This document shows positions 25,378 through 32,547 of a DNA stretch of 63,282 nucleotides, in pieces; the first letter of the stretch is position 1; each line of letters starts with the position of its first letter. Both the position numbers and the translations under genes were made by a program. The DNA is from JAKJEP01 sp964580995. Its GTDB lineage: Bacteria > Planctomycetota > Phycisphaerae > Sedimentisphaerales > SM23-30. The stretch lies in contig CAZOMV010000019.1 of the NCBI GenBank assembly GCA_964580995.1, positions 1 to 63,282 of the forward strand, in the 5' to 3' direction. The notes under the pieces were generated by a model. That model had not been told where the DNA came from. It searched no databases and worked only from the letters and a program-made list of their open reading frames with translations.

Positions 25378-25821
25378 TTAGATCACCTTTATTTGCTGAG
25401 AACCATTTACTATTCCAATCAAATCTCTCACCGTCCAGCAGTTTTTGGCGAGCTTTTTATCGGTTACGGCATACTTTTTAAACAATTCTTCTACTACCAG
25501 ATCCACGGGATCATCCAGAATAAACTGCCGCCAATTTCCGGGAGCGGCAAATTCCTCGGTGAAACGATCGTCCAGCCGGATTTGCGTTGCTTGAATCCTC
25601 ATCACTTTGGCCAGACGATTCAAAACATCTTCCGCTACGGCTCTCGAAACCGCCGCTTCGGGATAGTAGCGGGCAAACCATTCCTCGAACGGCATCACCT
25701 CCCGCTGACCGAATACCCGCCTCCAGTGCTTCTTTTCCTCTTTCGCCGCGATATACATAAGCAATACAATCGTCGCCGCGAATAATCCCCCAACTATCGA
25801 GAATCCATATTCATTTCGCAT
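25378..25821 (-). CDS. Membrane-anchored protein with possible carrier-protein-like domain
   Basis: 147 residues from ATG 25821, which overlaps the upstream stop by 11 bp. One N-terminal membrane helix (GFSIVGGLFAATIVLLMYIA), then a basic stretch and a soluble domain (about 60-147) with VLNRLAKVMRIQATQIRLDD and DDPVDLVVEELFKKYAV followed by WTVRDLIGIV. This resembles the helix plan of acyl-carrier-like DUF1493 proteins, but the Asp-Ser-Leu phosphopantetheine site is replaced by Asp-Asp-Pro, so carrier activity is unlikely. The family assignment is tentative. Confidence 0.55.
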   Translation of the reverse strand: MRNEYGFSIVGGLFAATIVLLMYIAAKEEKKHWRRVFGQREVMPFEEWFARYYPEAAVSRAVAEDVLNRLAKVMRIQATQIRLDDRFTEEFAAPGNWRQFILDDPVDLVVEELFKKYAVTDKKLAKNCWTVRDLIGIVNGSQQIKVI

Positions 25822-26263
25822 TTGGCAATTCCCCCTCCCTTCCCTTCTTCTTGAAATGGTACAGCCATACCTGATAAATCGCCAAAGAAATAAATAACAC
25901 CCAATACGAGTACCCCATATATTTTTCAACAACCTCATACCATCGGGAAGGAATATGGAAAATAGAGAAAACAAGGATAACCGCCGGCGAAAGACTTAAA
26001 TAAAAAACCAGTAACCCCGCCATCAGATATAAAACATTGGTCTTGCATCCTGGCTCTTTCTTCATCCAGTACCCCGCCAGCTTCACCACCGCCGCCGGCC
26101 AGAGCACCGCCAGAATCACTACCAAACCAAACCGGACCCAGAAAAATATCCCGCTTCCCTTACCCCCCAGCAGCAGCAAAAATAAAAACGGAACAACGAA
26201 GGATACCACCGCTATCACCACCGGCGCTAGCCAATAAATCACCCTTCTCTGCCACTTCTTCAT
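25811..26263 (-). CDS. Membrane protein, 150 residues
   Basis: Start ATG 26263 overlaps the upstream stop (ATGA); an extended frame to 26323 is less likely. Four hydrophobic spans: VIYWLAPVVIAVVSFVVPFL, FWVRFGLVVILAVLWPAAVV, NVLYLMAGLLVFYLSLSPAV and SYWVLFISLAIYQVWLYH. Basic Lys-rich C-terminus. Not recognised. Confidence 0.68.
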   Translation of the reverse strand: MKKWQRRVIYWLAPVVIAVVSFVVPFLFLLLLGGKGSGIFFWVRFGLVVILAVLWPAAVVKLAGYWMKKEPGCKTNVLYLMAGLLVFYLSLSPAVILVFSIFHIPSRWYEVVEKYMGYSYWVLFISLAIYQVWLYHFKKKGREGELPNAK

Positions 26264-26796
26264 CCCAATTCTCCTGATAACCGGAGTTTCCGTATCGCCC
26301 ATCCAACTAATATAGGAGCCCATAAAGGGAAAAGAATAAAAAATTGAAACACCAGTCCTCCGTCAGCCAAACCTGTTGCAAGGAAAATGCCAACCAGGCA
26401 TGACCGGGAACTAATATGGGAAATAATAAGGGAAATAATAAGGGGTTTAATAACAAAATACGCGACCTCGAAAATGACTACACCTACAAATAATTTGAAT
26501 ACATTTGTGCGTAGCCGGACAAACTTCACGCCGCAGACCAGGAGGGTAATGTAACATCCAATACAAATCAAAGACGTGACATAAAATATAGGACCAAAAT
26601 AAGGATTATCTAGATCTTGCATTGAATCTGACACTACAAACCAAAACAAACCCAGCAGGTAGGATAGAAGACCTAATACCGCCAATAGTATAGAGATAAT
26701 TCCTACTGCAATTACCCATTTCTCTGCAGTTTTTGAGACGGCCAATGATTCCAGACTTTTCTTCTCACTTTTTGATTCAAAAGTTAACTTTCCCAT
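26260..26796 (-). CDS. Membrane protein, 178 residues
   Basis: Soluble, Lys/Ser-rich N-terminus (SKSEKKSLESLAVSKTAEKW) and four or five membrane helices (WVIAVGIISILLAVLGLLSY, FYVTSLICIGCYITLLVCGV, NVFKLFVGVVIFEVAYFVIK, FQFFILFPLWAPILVGWAIR). Not recognised. Upstream gap of 63 bp; downstream gene overlaps by 4 bp. Confidence 0.68.
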   Translation of the reverse strand: MGKLTFESKSEKKSLESLAVSKTAEKWVIAVGIISILLAVLGLLSYLLGLFWFVVSDSMQDLDNPYFGPIFYVTSLICIGCYITLLVCGVKFVRLRTNVFKLFVGVVIFEVAYFVIKPLIISLIISHISSRSCLVGIFLATGLADGGLVFQFFILFPLWAPILVGWAIRKLRLSGELG

Positions 26797-26859
26797 TGCT
26801 AGACCTTTCCGTACGAATATCCTTCGGTACTTTTTGCCATGTCCGCATCAAAATCTCCT

Positions 26860-27237
26860 TTAACTTACTCTGCCTATACGACGTTTTTTTCTTACTTGAT
26901 CCCCTAAACACACGAAATCAGGCAAATCGCCTGTTCCTTTGGCATCCGCCCGGCACAATTCCACTTCACAGGAATGCTTTCCTAACTGGTCGCCTGCATG
27001 CAGGTGAAAATGTTCCCGGCTTCCCTTTGGACCATCCGTCATAGACTGATCAAAATCAGCCAGATAATGTAACAGCTCAGCCAGATACCGCAAACCATCC
27101 GGATTTCCAATAATAGTAACCGCAGGCTGCTTCCCCTCAATCACGGATGGATAAATATCGAGGATTCCTTTGGGAGCAATAGCAAAACCTCTATCCTGAT
27201 GAATGCGATTTATTTCAGTTTTTTTCCTCTTTGACAC
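26860..27237 (-). CDS. Imm32-like small soluble protein
   Basis: 125 residues from GTG 27237. The centre reads AVTIIGNPDGLRYLAELLHYL, then SREHFHLHAGDQLG and CEVELCRADAKGTGDLPDFV. The GxxxGLRxLAxLL helix, followed by an HxHL strand and an EL strand, resembles the Imm32 immunity-protein family of polymorphic toxin systems. This is recognition of a pattern without a search. The gene is the only member of the array with any link to a named family, and is the main reason to consider an immunity cluster. Confidence 0.5.
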   Translation of the reverse strand: MSKRKKTEINRIHQDRGFAIAPKGILDIYPSVIEGKQPAVTIIGNPDGLRYLAELLHYLADFDQSMTDGPKGSREHFHLHAGDQLGKHSCEVELCRADAKGTGDLPDFVCLGDQVRKKRRIGRVS

Positions 27238-27302
27238 AACTATTTACCTCTGTATTTTTACATCATAATTTAAACCGGCTAGGACCAGTAACTCGTTCAC
27301 CA

Positions 27303-27352
27303 ACGCGATACCTTGCAACCTATATGTATAATATAACACATAACATATTGTC
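27303..27352 (+). repeat. 50-bp direct repeat, copy 1
   Basis: Begins ACGCGATACCTTGCAACC and ends ACATAACATATTGTC; identical over all 50 bases to 27799-27848. It is preceded by a degenerate TAGGACCAGTAACTCG element (27280-27302). The two copies bracket the 116-residue membrane gene, start-to-start distance 496 bp. Confidence 0.9.
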
Positions 27353-27359
27353 GCCCCAC

Positions 27360-27401
27360 ACTGAAATAAAGGGGTCAACTGAAATAAAGGGGTCAGACCC
27401 C
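27360..27401 (+). repeat. Tandem duplicate 18-mer ending in a GGGGTCAGACCCC palindrome
   Basis: ACTGAAATAAAGGGGTCA occurs at 27360-27377 and again at 27378-27395, immediately repeated, with GACCCC next to it to make GGGGTC-A-GACCCC. This element is common beside REP-associated transposases in other genomes. The TGA stop of the neighbouring gene is inside it. Confidence 0.85.
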
Positions 27402-27743
27402 GTTTTTACCACTACTTATATCGATTGGCCGCCCCATTACGGGCACCTCACCGTTGATCTCCTCCAGATTTTCCCTGTACATCTTGACCGATCGAATCCA
27501 CTTAATCTTTACGTAATGGATATACGCCATAAATACACCTAACACCAATACCACCAGAAGAAACGCGGCCAGGTTTTCTTGTTGAATAAGTGGATGCCAC
27601 GCGTCTATTATAAACATAAGTACACACACTATGATAGCACCTATTTCGGTACGCAAAGCATATCGGATTCTCTTCTCCGACTTGAGCAATCTGGCTTCGC
27701 ACCGAGAAATCTTTTCCTTTTCCGTTACTTTTTCATTAAGCAT
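27393..27743 (-). CDS. Membrane protein, 116 residues, bracketed by direct repeats
   Basis: Two hydrophobic segments (IGAIIVCVLMFIIDAWH and NLAAFLLVVLVLGVFMAYIH) between a basic N-terminus and a C-terminal tail EINGEVPVMGRPID. Start ATG 27743 preferred over 27758 (five residues longer). The C-terminal codons run into a tandem repeat, implying that the 3' end was made or altered by repeat insertion. Not recognised. First gene of the array, flanked by perfect 50-bp repeats, resembling a gene cassette. Confidence 0.6.
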   Translation of the reverse strand: MLNEKVTEKEKISRCEARLLKSEKRIRYALRTEIGAIIVCVLMFIIDAWHPLIQQENLAAFLLVVLVLGVFMAYIHYVKIKWIRSVKMYRENLEEINGEVPVMGRPIDISSGKNGV

Positions 27744-27798
27744 CCGTTTTTTCCTCAACTAATTCATAAGCCCGGCTGGATCGGCAACTCGCTTGCCT

Positions 27799-27848
27799 AC
27801 GCGATACCTTGCAACCTATATGTATAATATAACACATAACATATTGTC
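27799..27848 (+). repeat. 50-bp direct repeat, copy 2
   Basis: Identical to 27303-27352. Preceded by CGGCTGGATCGGCAACTCGC and TTGCCTACGCG (27773-27803), a TCGGCAA palindrome with one mismatch. Confidence 0.9.
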
Positions 27849-27855
27849 TCCCGAT

Positions 27856-27895
27856 GGTCATTCCTGCAAACGCAGGAATCCAGGATTATTTTCTT
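27856..27895 (+). repeat. GGTCATTCCTGC palindrome, copy 2
   Basis: ATTCCTGC-AAAC-GCAGGAAT, full-length relative of 23518-23554; the loop differs, the stem is kept. Confidence 0.8.
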
Positions 27896-28111
27896 TAAAA
27901 TATCAAATTCCTTTCTCATCTTTATTCGCGTGCCTTTGCTGTCCCTTCTCTTTATCTCTCCCGTCACCATTAATATATTCTCTTTCCTCTTTACTACAAT
28001 CCTTCAACTTCTTGTTTTTCTGCTTGATTTTTAGTTGCCAATATTTGCAAGGTGCCGTTTTCATAAGATTTTGCCGTTTGTTTGGAATATTCCTTTTTTG
28101 GTAATTCGTAT

Positions 28112-28191
28112 TTGTTTAGAATTTAGAGTTTAGAATTTAGGATTTGCTTGCGGCCCAAGGCCGCGCCAAGCCCTCTGTGGTAAAACATCTT
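28112..28191 (+). repeat. Composite repeat, copy 1 (heptamers plus GC hairpin plus CTGTGGT)
   Basis: TTTAGAA, TTTAGAG, TTTAGAA, TTTAGGA in tandem, then hairpin GCGGCC-CAA-GGCCGC, then CCAAGCCCTCTGTGGT. The same three modules, in the same order, occur at 28449-28519. Confidence 0.85.
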
Positions 28192-28360
28192 TTCTTCCCT
28201 TCGCGTCCTTCGTGGTAAATACTCTTCTATCTGTCCCATATACACAATCTGCCTGCCAGCCAGTCCTGTTGACCATTCCCGATGCGATTACTTTCTATTT
28301 TATCCTGTCCCACACTCCCCCGCTAGCCAATTCCCCCCCTATTTTCTTTGTCTCCCCCCA

Positions 28361-28401
28361 CCTTTAACTCGTAATTCGTAATTGGTAATTGGTAATTTCT
28401 T
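28361..28401 (+). repeat. GTAATTC/GTAATTG heptamer array
   Basis: CGTAATTCGTAATTGGTAAT and onwards: four or more GTAATT-x units with a 7-bp period. Confidence 0.8.
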
Positions 28402-28448
28402 CTCCCACGCTCTTTCGCACCTTCATTCTTCCCCTGCCTCCGTACTGC

Positions 28449-28519
28449 TTGTTTAGAATTTAGAGTTTAGAATTTAGGATTTCGTTGCGGCCCCAGGCCG
28501 CACCAAGTAATCCGTGGTT
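28449..28519 (+). repeat. Composite repeat, copy 2
   Basis: Same modules as 28112-28191; the hairpin is GCGGCC-CCA-GGCCGC and the tail is TAATCCGTGGT. Confidence 0.85.
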
Positions 28520-28702
28520 GGTTTCTTTCTATTATCCCGCACCCTCAATTATACCCCATATTTTCTAAAAGTCAAATATAAATATAATTTTGTTTATATA
28601 AAAACATACTTATTTACAAAATTACTCATAACTACTTATTAATTAGATATTTATCTGCGCTCATCTGCAAATCAATTTCTTTTTTTATCCATTACCATTA
28701 AA

Positions 28703-28729
28703 TCCTGTCTATCCTGTTATCCTGTCAAA
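28703..28729 (+). repeat. TATCCTGT octamer repeat
   Basis: CTGTC, TATCCTGT, TATCCTGT, C: two and a half 8-bp units. Phrases of this kind are dispersed in many environmental bacterial genomes. Confidence 0.65.
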
Positions 28730-28824
28730 AGCTTATTTCCTTCGCGCCTCTGCGTCTTTGCGGGATATATTGCGGCAAACACCCCCTATACCCACTACCC
28801 CAGCTTCGTGGTTAAATATCTTCT

Positions 28825-28854
28825 TGTAATTCGTAATTCATAATTCGTAATTTT
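28825..28854 (+). repeat. GTAATTC heptamer array, third copy
   Basis: GTAATTCGTAATTCATAATT and one more unit, 7-bp period, preceded by TTCGTGGTTAAATATCTTCT. Confidence 0.78.
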
Positions 28855-28972
28855 CCCCTCCCCCCCCTTCCCTGCCTTCGTTGCCTTCTGTTCAAAATTC
28901 TTTTCTATCAATTTTTGATTTTTGCTCTGTCAATTTTCTTTGTTTTGAAATTTCCATTTTTGAAATTTGACA

Positions 28973-29011
28973 TTATTTAGAATTTAGATATTAGAATTTA
29001 GAGCTTAACCA
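28973..29011 (+). repeat. TTTAGAA heptamer micro-repeat with ATATTAG centre
   Basis: TTTAGAATTTAGATATTAGA followed by ATTTAGAG; near-identical to 55714-55752 in plan. Preceded by TGAAATTTGACA. Confidence 0.78.
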
Positions 29012-29110
29012 TTCACCCCATTTTACCATTTTCAATCTGGGCAACCTGGATAACCATGTCCCCCAAAAATTCCCGCCCCAATCTAAATGACACGTGCCAA
29101 TACCATTCAC

Positions 29111-29212
29111 TTTTACCTATGTTTTACTCAGGTTTTCCCTATGTTTTACTATACTTTTACCTCACTTTCTTCATCTTTTACTATACTTTGTTCAACTTTT
29201 ACCTCATTTACC
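29111..29212 (+). repeat. 11-bp-period degenerate tandem repeat (TTTTACCTATG-like)
   Basis: TTTTAC or TTT-C words begin at 29111, 29122, 29133, 29144, 29155, 29166, 29177, 29187, 29198 and 29208, a steady 10-11-bp period. Each unit is TTTTAC followed by a 5-nt variable end. T-tracts phased with the helical turn are expected to bend DNA. Confidence 0.85.
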
Positions 29213-29306
29213 TAATCAACCCATATTACCTAATCGCCACAATCTCAACTACTTATCGGACTATATTTCATCCCCAAAAATTCCCTTAAACATTTCGCCC
29301 TGATCC

Positions 29307-29334
29307 TTGACCCCCCGCCAAATACCTCTATAAT
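29307..29334 (+). promoter_or_regulatory. Promoter of thiS-thiG-dinG
   Basis: -35 TTGACC (29307-29312), 16-bp spacer, perfect -10 TATAAT (29329-29334), about 35 bp upstream of thiS. No TPP riboswitch is present in the short leader. Confidence 0.65.
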
Positions 29335-29369
29335 ATTTAACATAACCATCTATTTTGTGAGTACTTTCA

Positions 29370-29567
29370 ATGATTATTACCTTAAACGGCAAAGAAAAAG
29401 ACATTAACCCAGGCACCACCGTCGCGGACCTGGTCAAACTCCTCAACCTGATGCCCCCCCTGGCCGTCGAACTGAACCTAAAGGTTTGTCCCAAAAAACT
29501 TTATGAACAAACCATCCTGAATCCCGGCGACAACCTCGAAATCGTCACCATCGTCGGCGGCGGATAA
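29370..29567 (+). CDS. thiS: Sulfur carrier protein ThiS
   Basis: 65-residue ubiquitin-like carrier for thiazole synthesis. Starts MIITLNGKEKDINPGTTVAD, a beta-grasp fold, and ends DNLEIVTIVGGG. The C-terminal Gly-Gly becomes the thiocarboxylate. Usual ThiS length. thiG follows 42 bp downstream. thiF, thiH/thiO and thiC are not in this window, so the pathway must be completed elsewhere. Confidence 0.93.
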   Translation: MIITLNGKEKDINPGTTVADLVKLLNLMPPLAVELNLKVCPKKLYEQTILNPGDNLEIVTIVGGG

Positions 29568-29609
29568 ACTTAAACTATTACCATCAAATCACTTATAAGA
29601 AAGAATCCT

Positions 29610-30404
29610 ATGCCCTCCTCTAGCGGAAAACTCAAATTAGGTCCCTTCGAATTCACCAGCCGCCTCTTCGTCGGCACCGGAAAATACTCCACCTTCGAAA
29701 TCATGCAGGAAGCCCTCGCCGCCAGCGGCTGCGAAGTCGTCACCGTCGCCGTCCGCCGCGAACGCCTCTTCGATCATAACCAGCGTAATATCCTGGACTT
29801 CCTGGACCGTAACCGTTACACCCTCCTGCCCAACACCGCTGGCTGCTTCACCGCCGACGATGCCATCCGCTGTGCCCGGCTGGGCCGGGAACTGCTCGAA
29901 CTGGACTGGGTAAAACTGGAGGTTCTGGCCGATAAAAAGACCCTCCTGCCCGATCCGATCGGCACGCTGCAAGCCACTGAAACCCTTGTCAAAGAAGGCT
30001 TTACCGTCCTGGTCTATACCAACGATGACCCCGTCATGGCCCGCCGCCTCGAAGAAGCCGGCGCCACCAGCGTCATGCCCGCCGCCGCCCCCATCGGCTC
30101 CGGCCAGGGCGTCCTCAACCCCAACAACATCCGCATCATCCTCGAACAGGCCAACGTTCCTATCATTGTCGATGCCGGCGTCGGCACCGCCAGCGATGTC
30201 ACCATTGCCATGGAACTCGGCGCCGAGGGCGTTCTCCTAAATACCGGTATTGCAGGGGCTAAGGATCCGGTGCAAATGGCCCAGGCCATGCAGCACGCCA
30301 TCGAAGCCGGACGCCTGGCTCATCTGGCCGGCAGAATCCCCAAAAAACTCTACGCCACGGCCTCTTCCCCGTGGGAGGGAATTATTGGCTCCCAACCCAA
30401 ATAA
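29610..30404 (+). CDS. thiG: Thiazole synthase ThiG
   Basis: 264-residue TIM-barrel enzyme forming the thiamine thiazole phosphate from deoxyxylulose phosphate, dehydroglycine and ThiS thiocarboxylate. Motifs: LFVGTGKYSTFEIMQEAL, VTVAVRRERLFDHNQRNI, LPNTAGCFTADDAIRCARL, WVKLEVLADKKTLLPDPI (catalytic Lys), PAAAPIGSGQGVLNPN and VPIIVDAGVGTASDVTIAME. The start is ATG 29610. It overlaps the dinG start by 20 bp. Confidence 0.96.
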   Translation: MPSSSGKLKLGPFEFTSRLFVGTGKYSTFEIMQEALAASGCEVVTVAVRRERLFDHNQRNILDFLDRNRYTLLPNTAGCFTADDAIRCARLGRELLELDWVKLEVLADKKTLLPDPIGTLQATETLVKEGFTVLVYTNDDPVMARRLEEAGATSVMPAAAPIGSGQGVLNPNNIRIILEQANVPIIVDAGVGTASDVTIAMELGAEGVLLNTGIAGAKDPVQMAQAMQHAIEAGRLAHLAGRIPKKLYATASSPWEGIIGSQPK

Positions 30405-32403
30405 AATCGATCCCGCCGCCTTCCTCGGTGGGCAGGGTTCTGTCGCAAAATCCCTGGCCGATTATGAATCCAGACCTCAGCAAATCGAGATGGCCCAAGC
30501 AATTGCGCTCGCCTTTAAAGAATCAAACCACCTCATGGTGGAAGCCGGTACCGGCATTGGCAAAAGTTTCGCCTATCTAATCCCAGCCCTCCAGCGGGTC
30601 GTGGAAAACAAACAAAAAGTCATTATCAGCACCTATACCATCTCACTCCAGGAGCAACTGGTAAATAAAGATATCCCTTTTATTCACAAATGTTTAGGAA
30701 TCGATTTCGTCTGCACCCTGGCCAAGGGCCGCGGCAACTACCTTTGCTGGCGCCGGCTGGAAAAGGCCCAGAGCCGCCAGCTTTCCCTCTTTGATCAGCC
30801 GAAACACCTTGCCTTTCTTGAAGATATATTCCACTGGGCCTTACAAACCAAAGACGGTTCCCTCTCAGACCTGCCCTTCGCCCCCCCCAAAGCCGTCTGG
30901 GAAATGGTCGCCAGCGACGAAAGTGTTTGTATGGCAAAGCATTGCCCTCGCCATGACAATTGCTTTTTCCAAAAAGCCCGCCGCCGCATGTACTCCTCCG
31001 ATATCATCATCACCAACCATGCCCTATTTTTCACCGACCTGGCCATTCGTATGGAAGGCGGCTCCATCCTGCCTCGCTACGATCTGGTCATCCTGGACGA
31101 GGCCCACAACATCGAACACGTCGCCAGCCGCCATTTCGGACTGCGGCTGAGCAATTATCAGGTAAAATACCTGCTTAACCGTATTTATAATCCAAAAACC
31201 GAAAAAGGCATCCTGGCCGCCCTGCCCCATCAAGAGGCCGCCAAATTTATTACCCGAGTCGATCAAACAGCGGATTATTTTTTCAATCAGGTGTTCGGTT
31301 TTTGTAATTCTCAGAAAAACTCCGCGGGTAACGGCCGAATCAAACAGGCGGAATTTTTTGAAAACCCGCTTTCCCAACCACTTATGGATTTGAGTGCCTA
31401 TCTGCGAACCGTCGCGGAAAACAGCATCGACGAACAGGACCGGATAGAAATCGACGCCTATGCCCTGCGCTGCACCGAGTTCGCCTATGAATTAAACCAG
31501 TTCATTCACCAGCAAATCCCGGAAACCGTTTACTGGGTCGAAGCCGGCGGTCGTGCTCCCATGCCCCGGACGGTAATCTCCGCCGCCCCCCTGCATATCG
31601 GCCCCAGCCTGAATAAAGCCCTCTTTACCACCTGCTCCTCAGTTATTCTAACCAGTGCCACACTAAGCACTTCCACAGAAACCGGCGTAACGGATGACGA
31701 TATAGATAATAAGAAGGGTTTTCGTTTTTTCAGTTCCCGGTTAGGGCTGGAAGAATATAAAGCCTTGCAATTAGGTTCTCCCTTCGATTATCAATCCCAG
31801 GTTAAAGTGTTTGTGGAAGCTGATTTACCTGAACCCAAACTCAAGGAAGACGATTTTGTCCAGGCAGCCATCCAGGCCATTAAAAAATACCTCCTCCAAA
31901 CCCAGGGCAAGGCCTTCATTCTCTTCACCAATTTCAAACATCTGCACCAGGCGGCGGATGAATTGCGGGATTTCTGCCGGGAAAATTCCTTTCTCCTGCT
32001 GGAACAAGGATTTGGGAAAGACCGCTCCGCCCTGCTGGATGAATTCCGCCAGAATATCAACAGCGTCTTATTCGGGACCGACAGCTTCTGGCAGGGTGTG
32101 GACGTACCAGGCGAAAGCTTAAGCAATGTCATAATCTTCAAACTCCCCTTTTCCGTTCCCGACGACCCGCTACTACAGGCCCGCCTGGAACAAATCCAGC
32201 TAAAAGGCGGCAGCCCCTTCTTCGATTACCAGCTTCCCGAAGCCGTCATCAAATTTAAGCAAGGCTTCGGCAGACTGATACGCACCCAGAAAGACACGGG
32301 GATTGTGGTTGTTCTGGATCCACGGATAATCACCAAAAACTACGGCAGGGCCTTCCTCAAGGCCATCCCTCCCTGCCCGGTCCAGATCATAACAGAACCA
32401 TGA
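30385..32403 (+). CDS. dinG: DinG-family ATP-dependent DNA helicase
   Basis: 672-residue iron-sulfur superfamily 2 helicase of the XPD/DinG branch. The start is TTG 30385, inside thiG, chosen because GTGGGAGGG sits just ahead and because residues upstream of it have no homology. Walker A VEAGTGIGKSFAYLIP; Fe-S cysteines GRGNYLCWRR and CMAKHCPRHDNCFF (four Cys); DEAH box ILDEAHNIEH; motif VI QGFGRLIRTQKDTGIVVVLD. It unwinds R-loops or forked DNA. Coupling to thiG is unexpected, probably genomic convenience. Confidence 0.93.
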   Translation: MAPNPNKIDPAAFLGGQGSVAKSLADYESRPQQIEMAQAIALAFKESNHLMVEAGTGIGKSFAYLIPALQRVVENKQKVIISTYTISLQEQLVNKDIPFIHKCLGIDFVCTLAKGRGNYLCWRRLEKAQSRQLSLFDQPKHLAFLEDIFHWALQTKDGSLSDLPFAPPKAVWEMVASDESVCMAKHCPRHDNCFFQKARRRMYSSDIIITNHALFFTDLAIRMEGGSILPRYDLVILDEAHNIEHVASRHFGLRLSNYQVKYLLNRIYNPKTEKGILAALPHQEAAKFITRVDQTADYFFNQVFGFCNSQKNSAGNGRIKQAEFFENPLSQPLMDLSAYLRTVAENSIDEQDRIEIDAYALRCTEFAYELNQFIHQQIPETVYWVEAGGRAPMPRTVISAAPLHIGPSLNKALFTTCSSVILTSATLSTSTETGVTDDDIDNKKGFRFFSSRLGLEEYKALQLGSPFDYQSQVKVFVEADLPEPKLKEDDFVQAAIQAIKKYLLQTQGKAFILFTNFKHLHQAADELRDFCRENSFLLLEQGFGKDRSALLDEFRQNINSVLFGTDSFWQGVDVPGESLSNVIIFKLPFSVPDDPLLQARLEQIQLKGGSPFFDYQLPEAVIKFKQGFGRLIRTQKDTGIVVVLDPRIITKNYGRAFLKAIPPCPVQIITEP

Positions 32404-32474
32404 TAAACCATTCCTAAAAATGTCTGGCAGAGTATGGTTTTTTTGTTATAAATACTTACTGCGAGACAACTTTT

Positions 32475-32510
32475 ACCGAGTGGAATCGGTTCCCGGCAAG
32501 CTTTGCTGGG
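32475..32510 (+). ncRNA. Two adjacent leader hairpins before the GH2 gene
   Basis: ACCGA-GTGGAA-TCGGT (32475-32490), then CCCGGCAA-GCT-TTGCTGGG (32492-32510; one G-U pair). They lie 38 bp ahead of the start codon and AGAAAGGAAAA ribosome site, so they could modulate translation or end a short transcript. No known riboswitch recognised. Confidence 0.4.
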
Positions 32511-32547
32511 ATATAGAGTGATTTGCTAATCAGAAAGGAAAAATGAA

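Larger units (their letters stand above)
27849..29306. other. Micro-repeat region without genes
   Basis: About 1.45 kb with no credible gene; frames of 60-100 codons on the plus strand have biased, low-complexity translations and no ribosome sites. It holds the GGTCATTCCTGC palindrome (27856-27895), two composite 70-80-bp repeats, heptamer and octamer word runs, phrases such as TCCTTCGTGGTAAATA (28206-28221) and GCGCCTCTGCGTCTTTGCGG (28744-28763), and an 11-bp-period T-tract block, all listed separately. Nothing else recognised. Confidence 0.7.

Noticed and set aside
27360..27401. Insertion sequence end
   Set aside because: No transposase frame or terminal inverted repeat pair nearby; better described as a REP-like tandem word.
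29056..29303. Hydrophobic plus-strand frames of 70-77 codons
   Set aside because: They read the 11-bp T-tract repeat; the Phe/Tyr/Leu-rich translation is a by-product of the repeat.
29215..29369. TPP riboswitch ahead of thiS
   Set aside because: No CTGAGA or ACCTGATCTGG-type core is present in the short leader.
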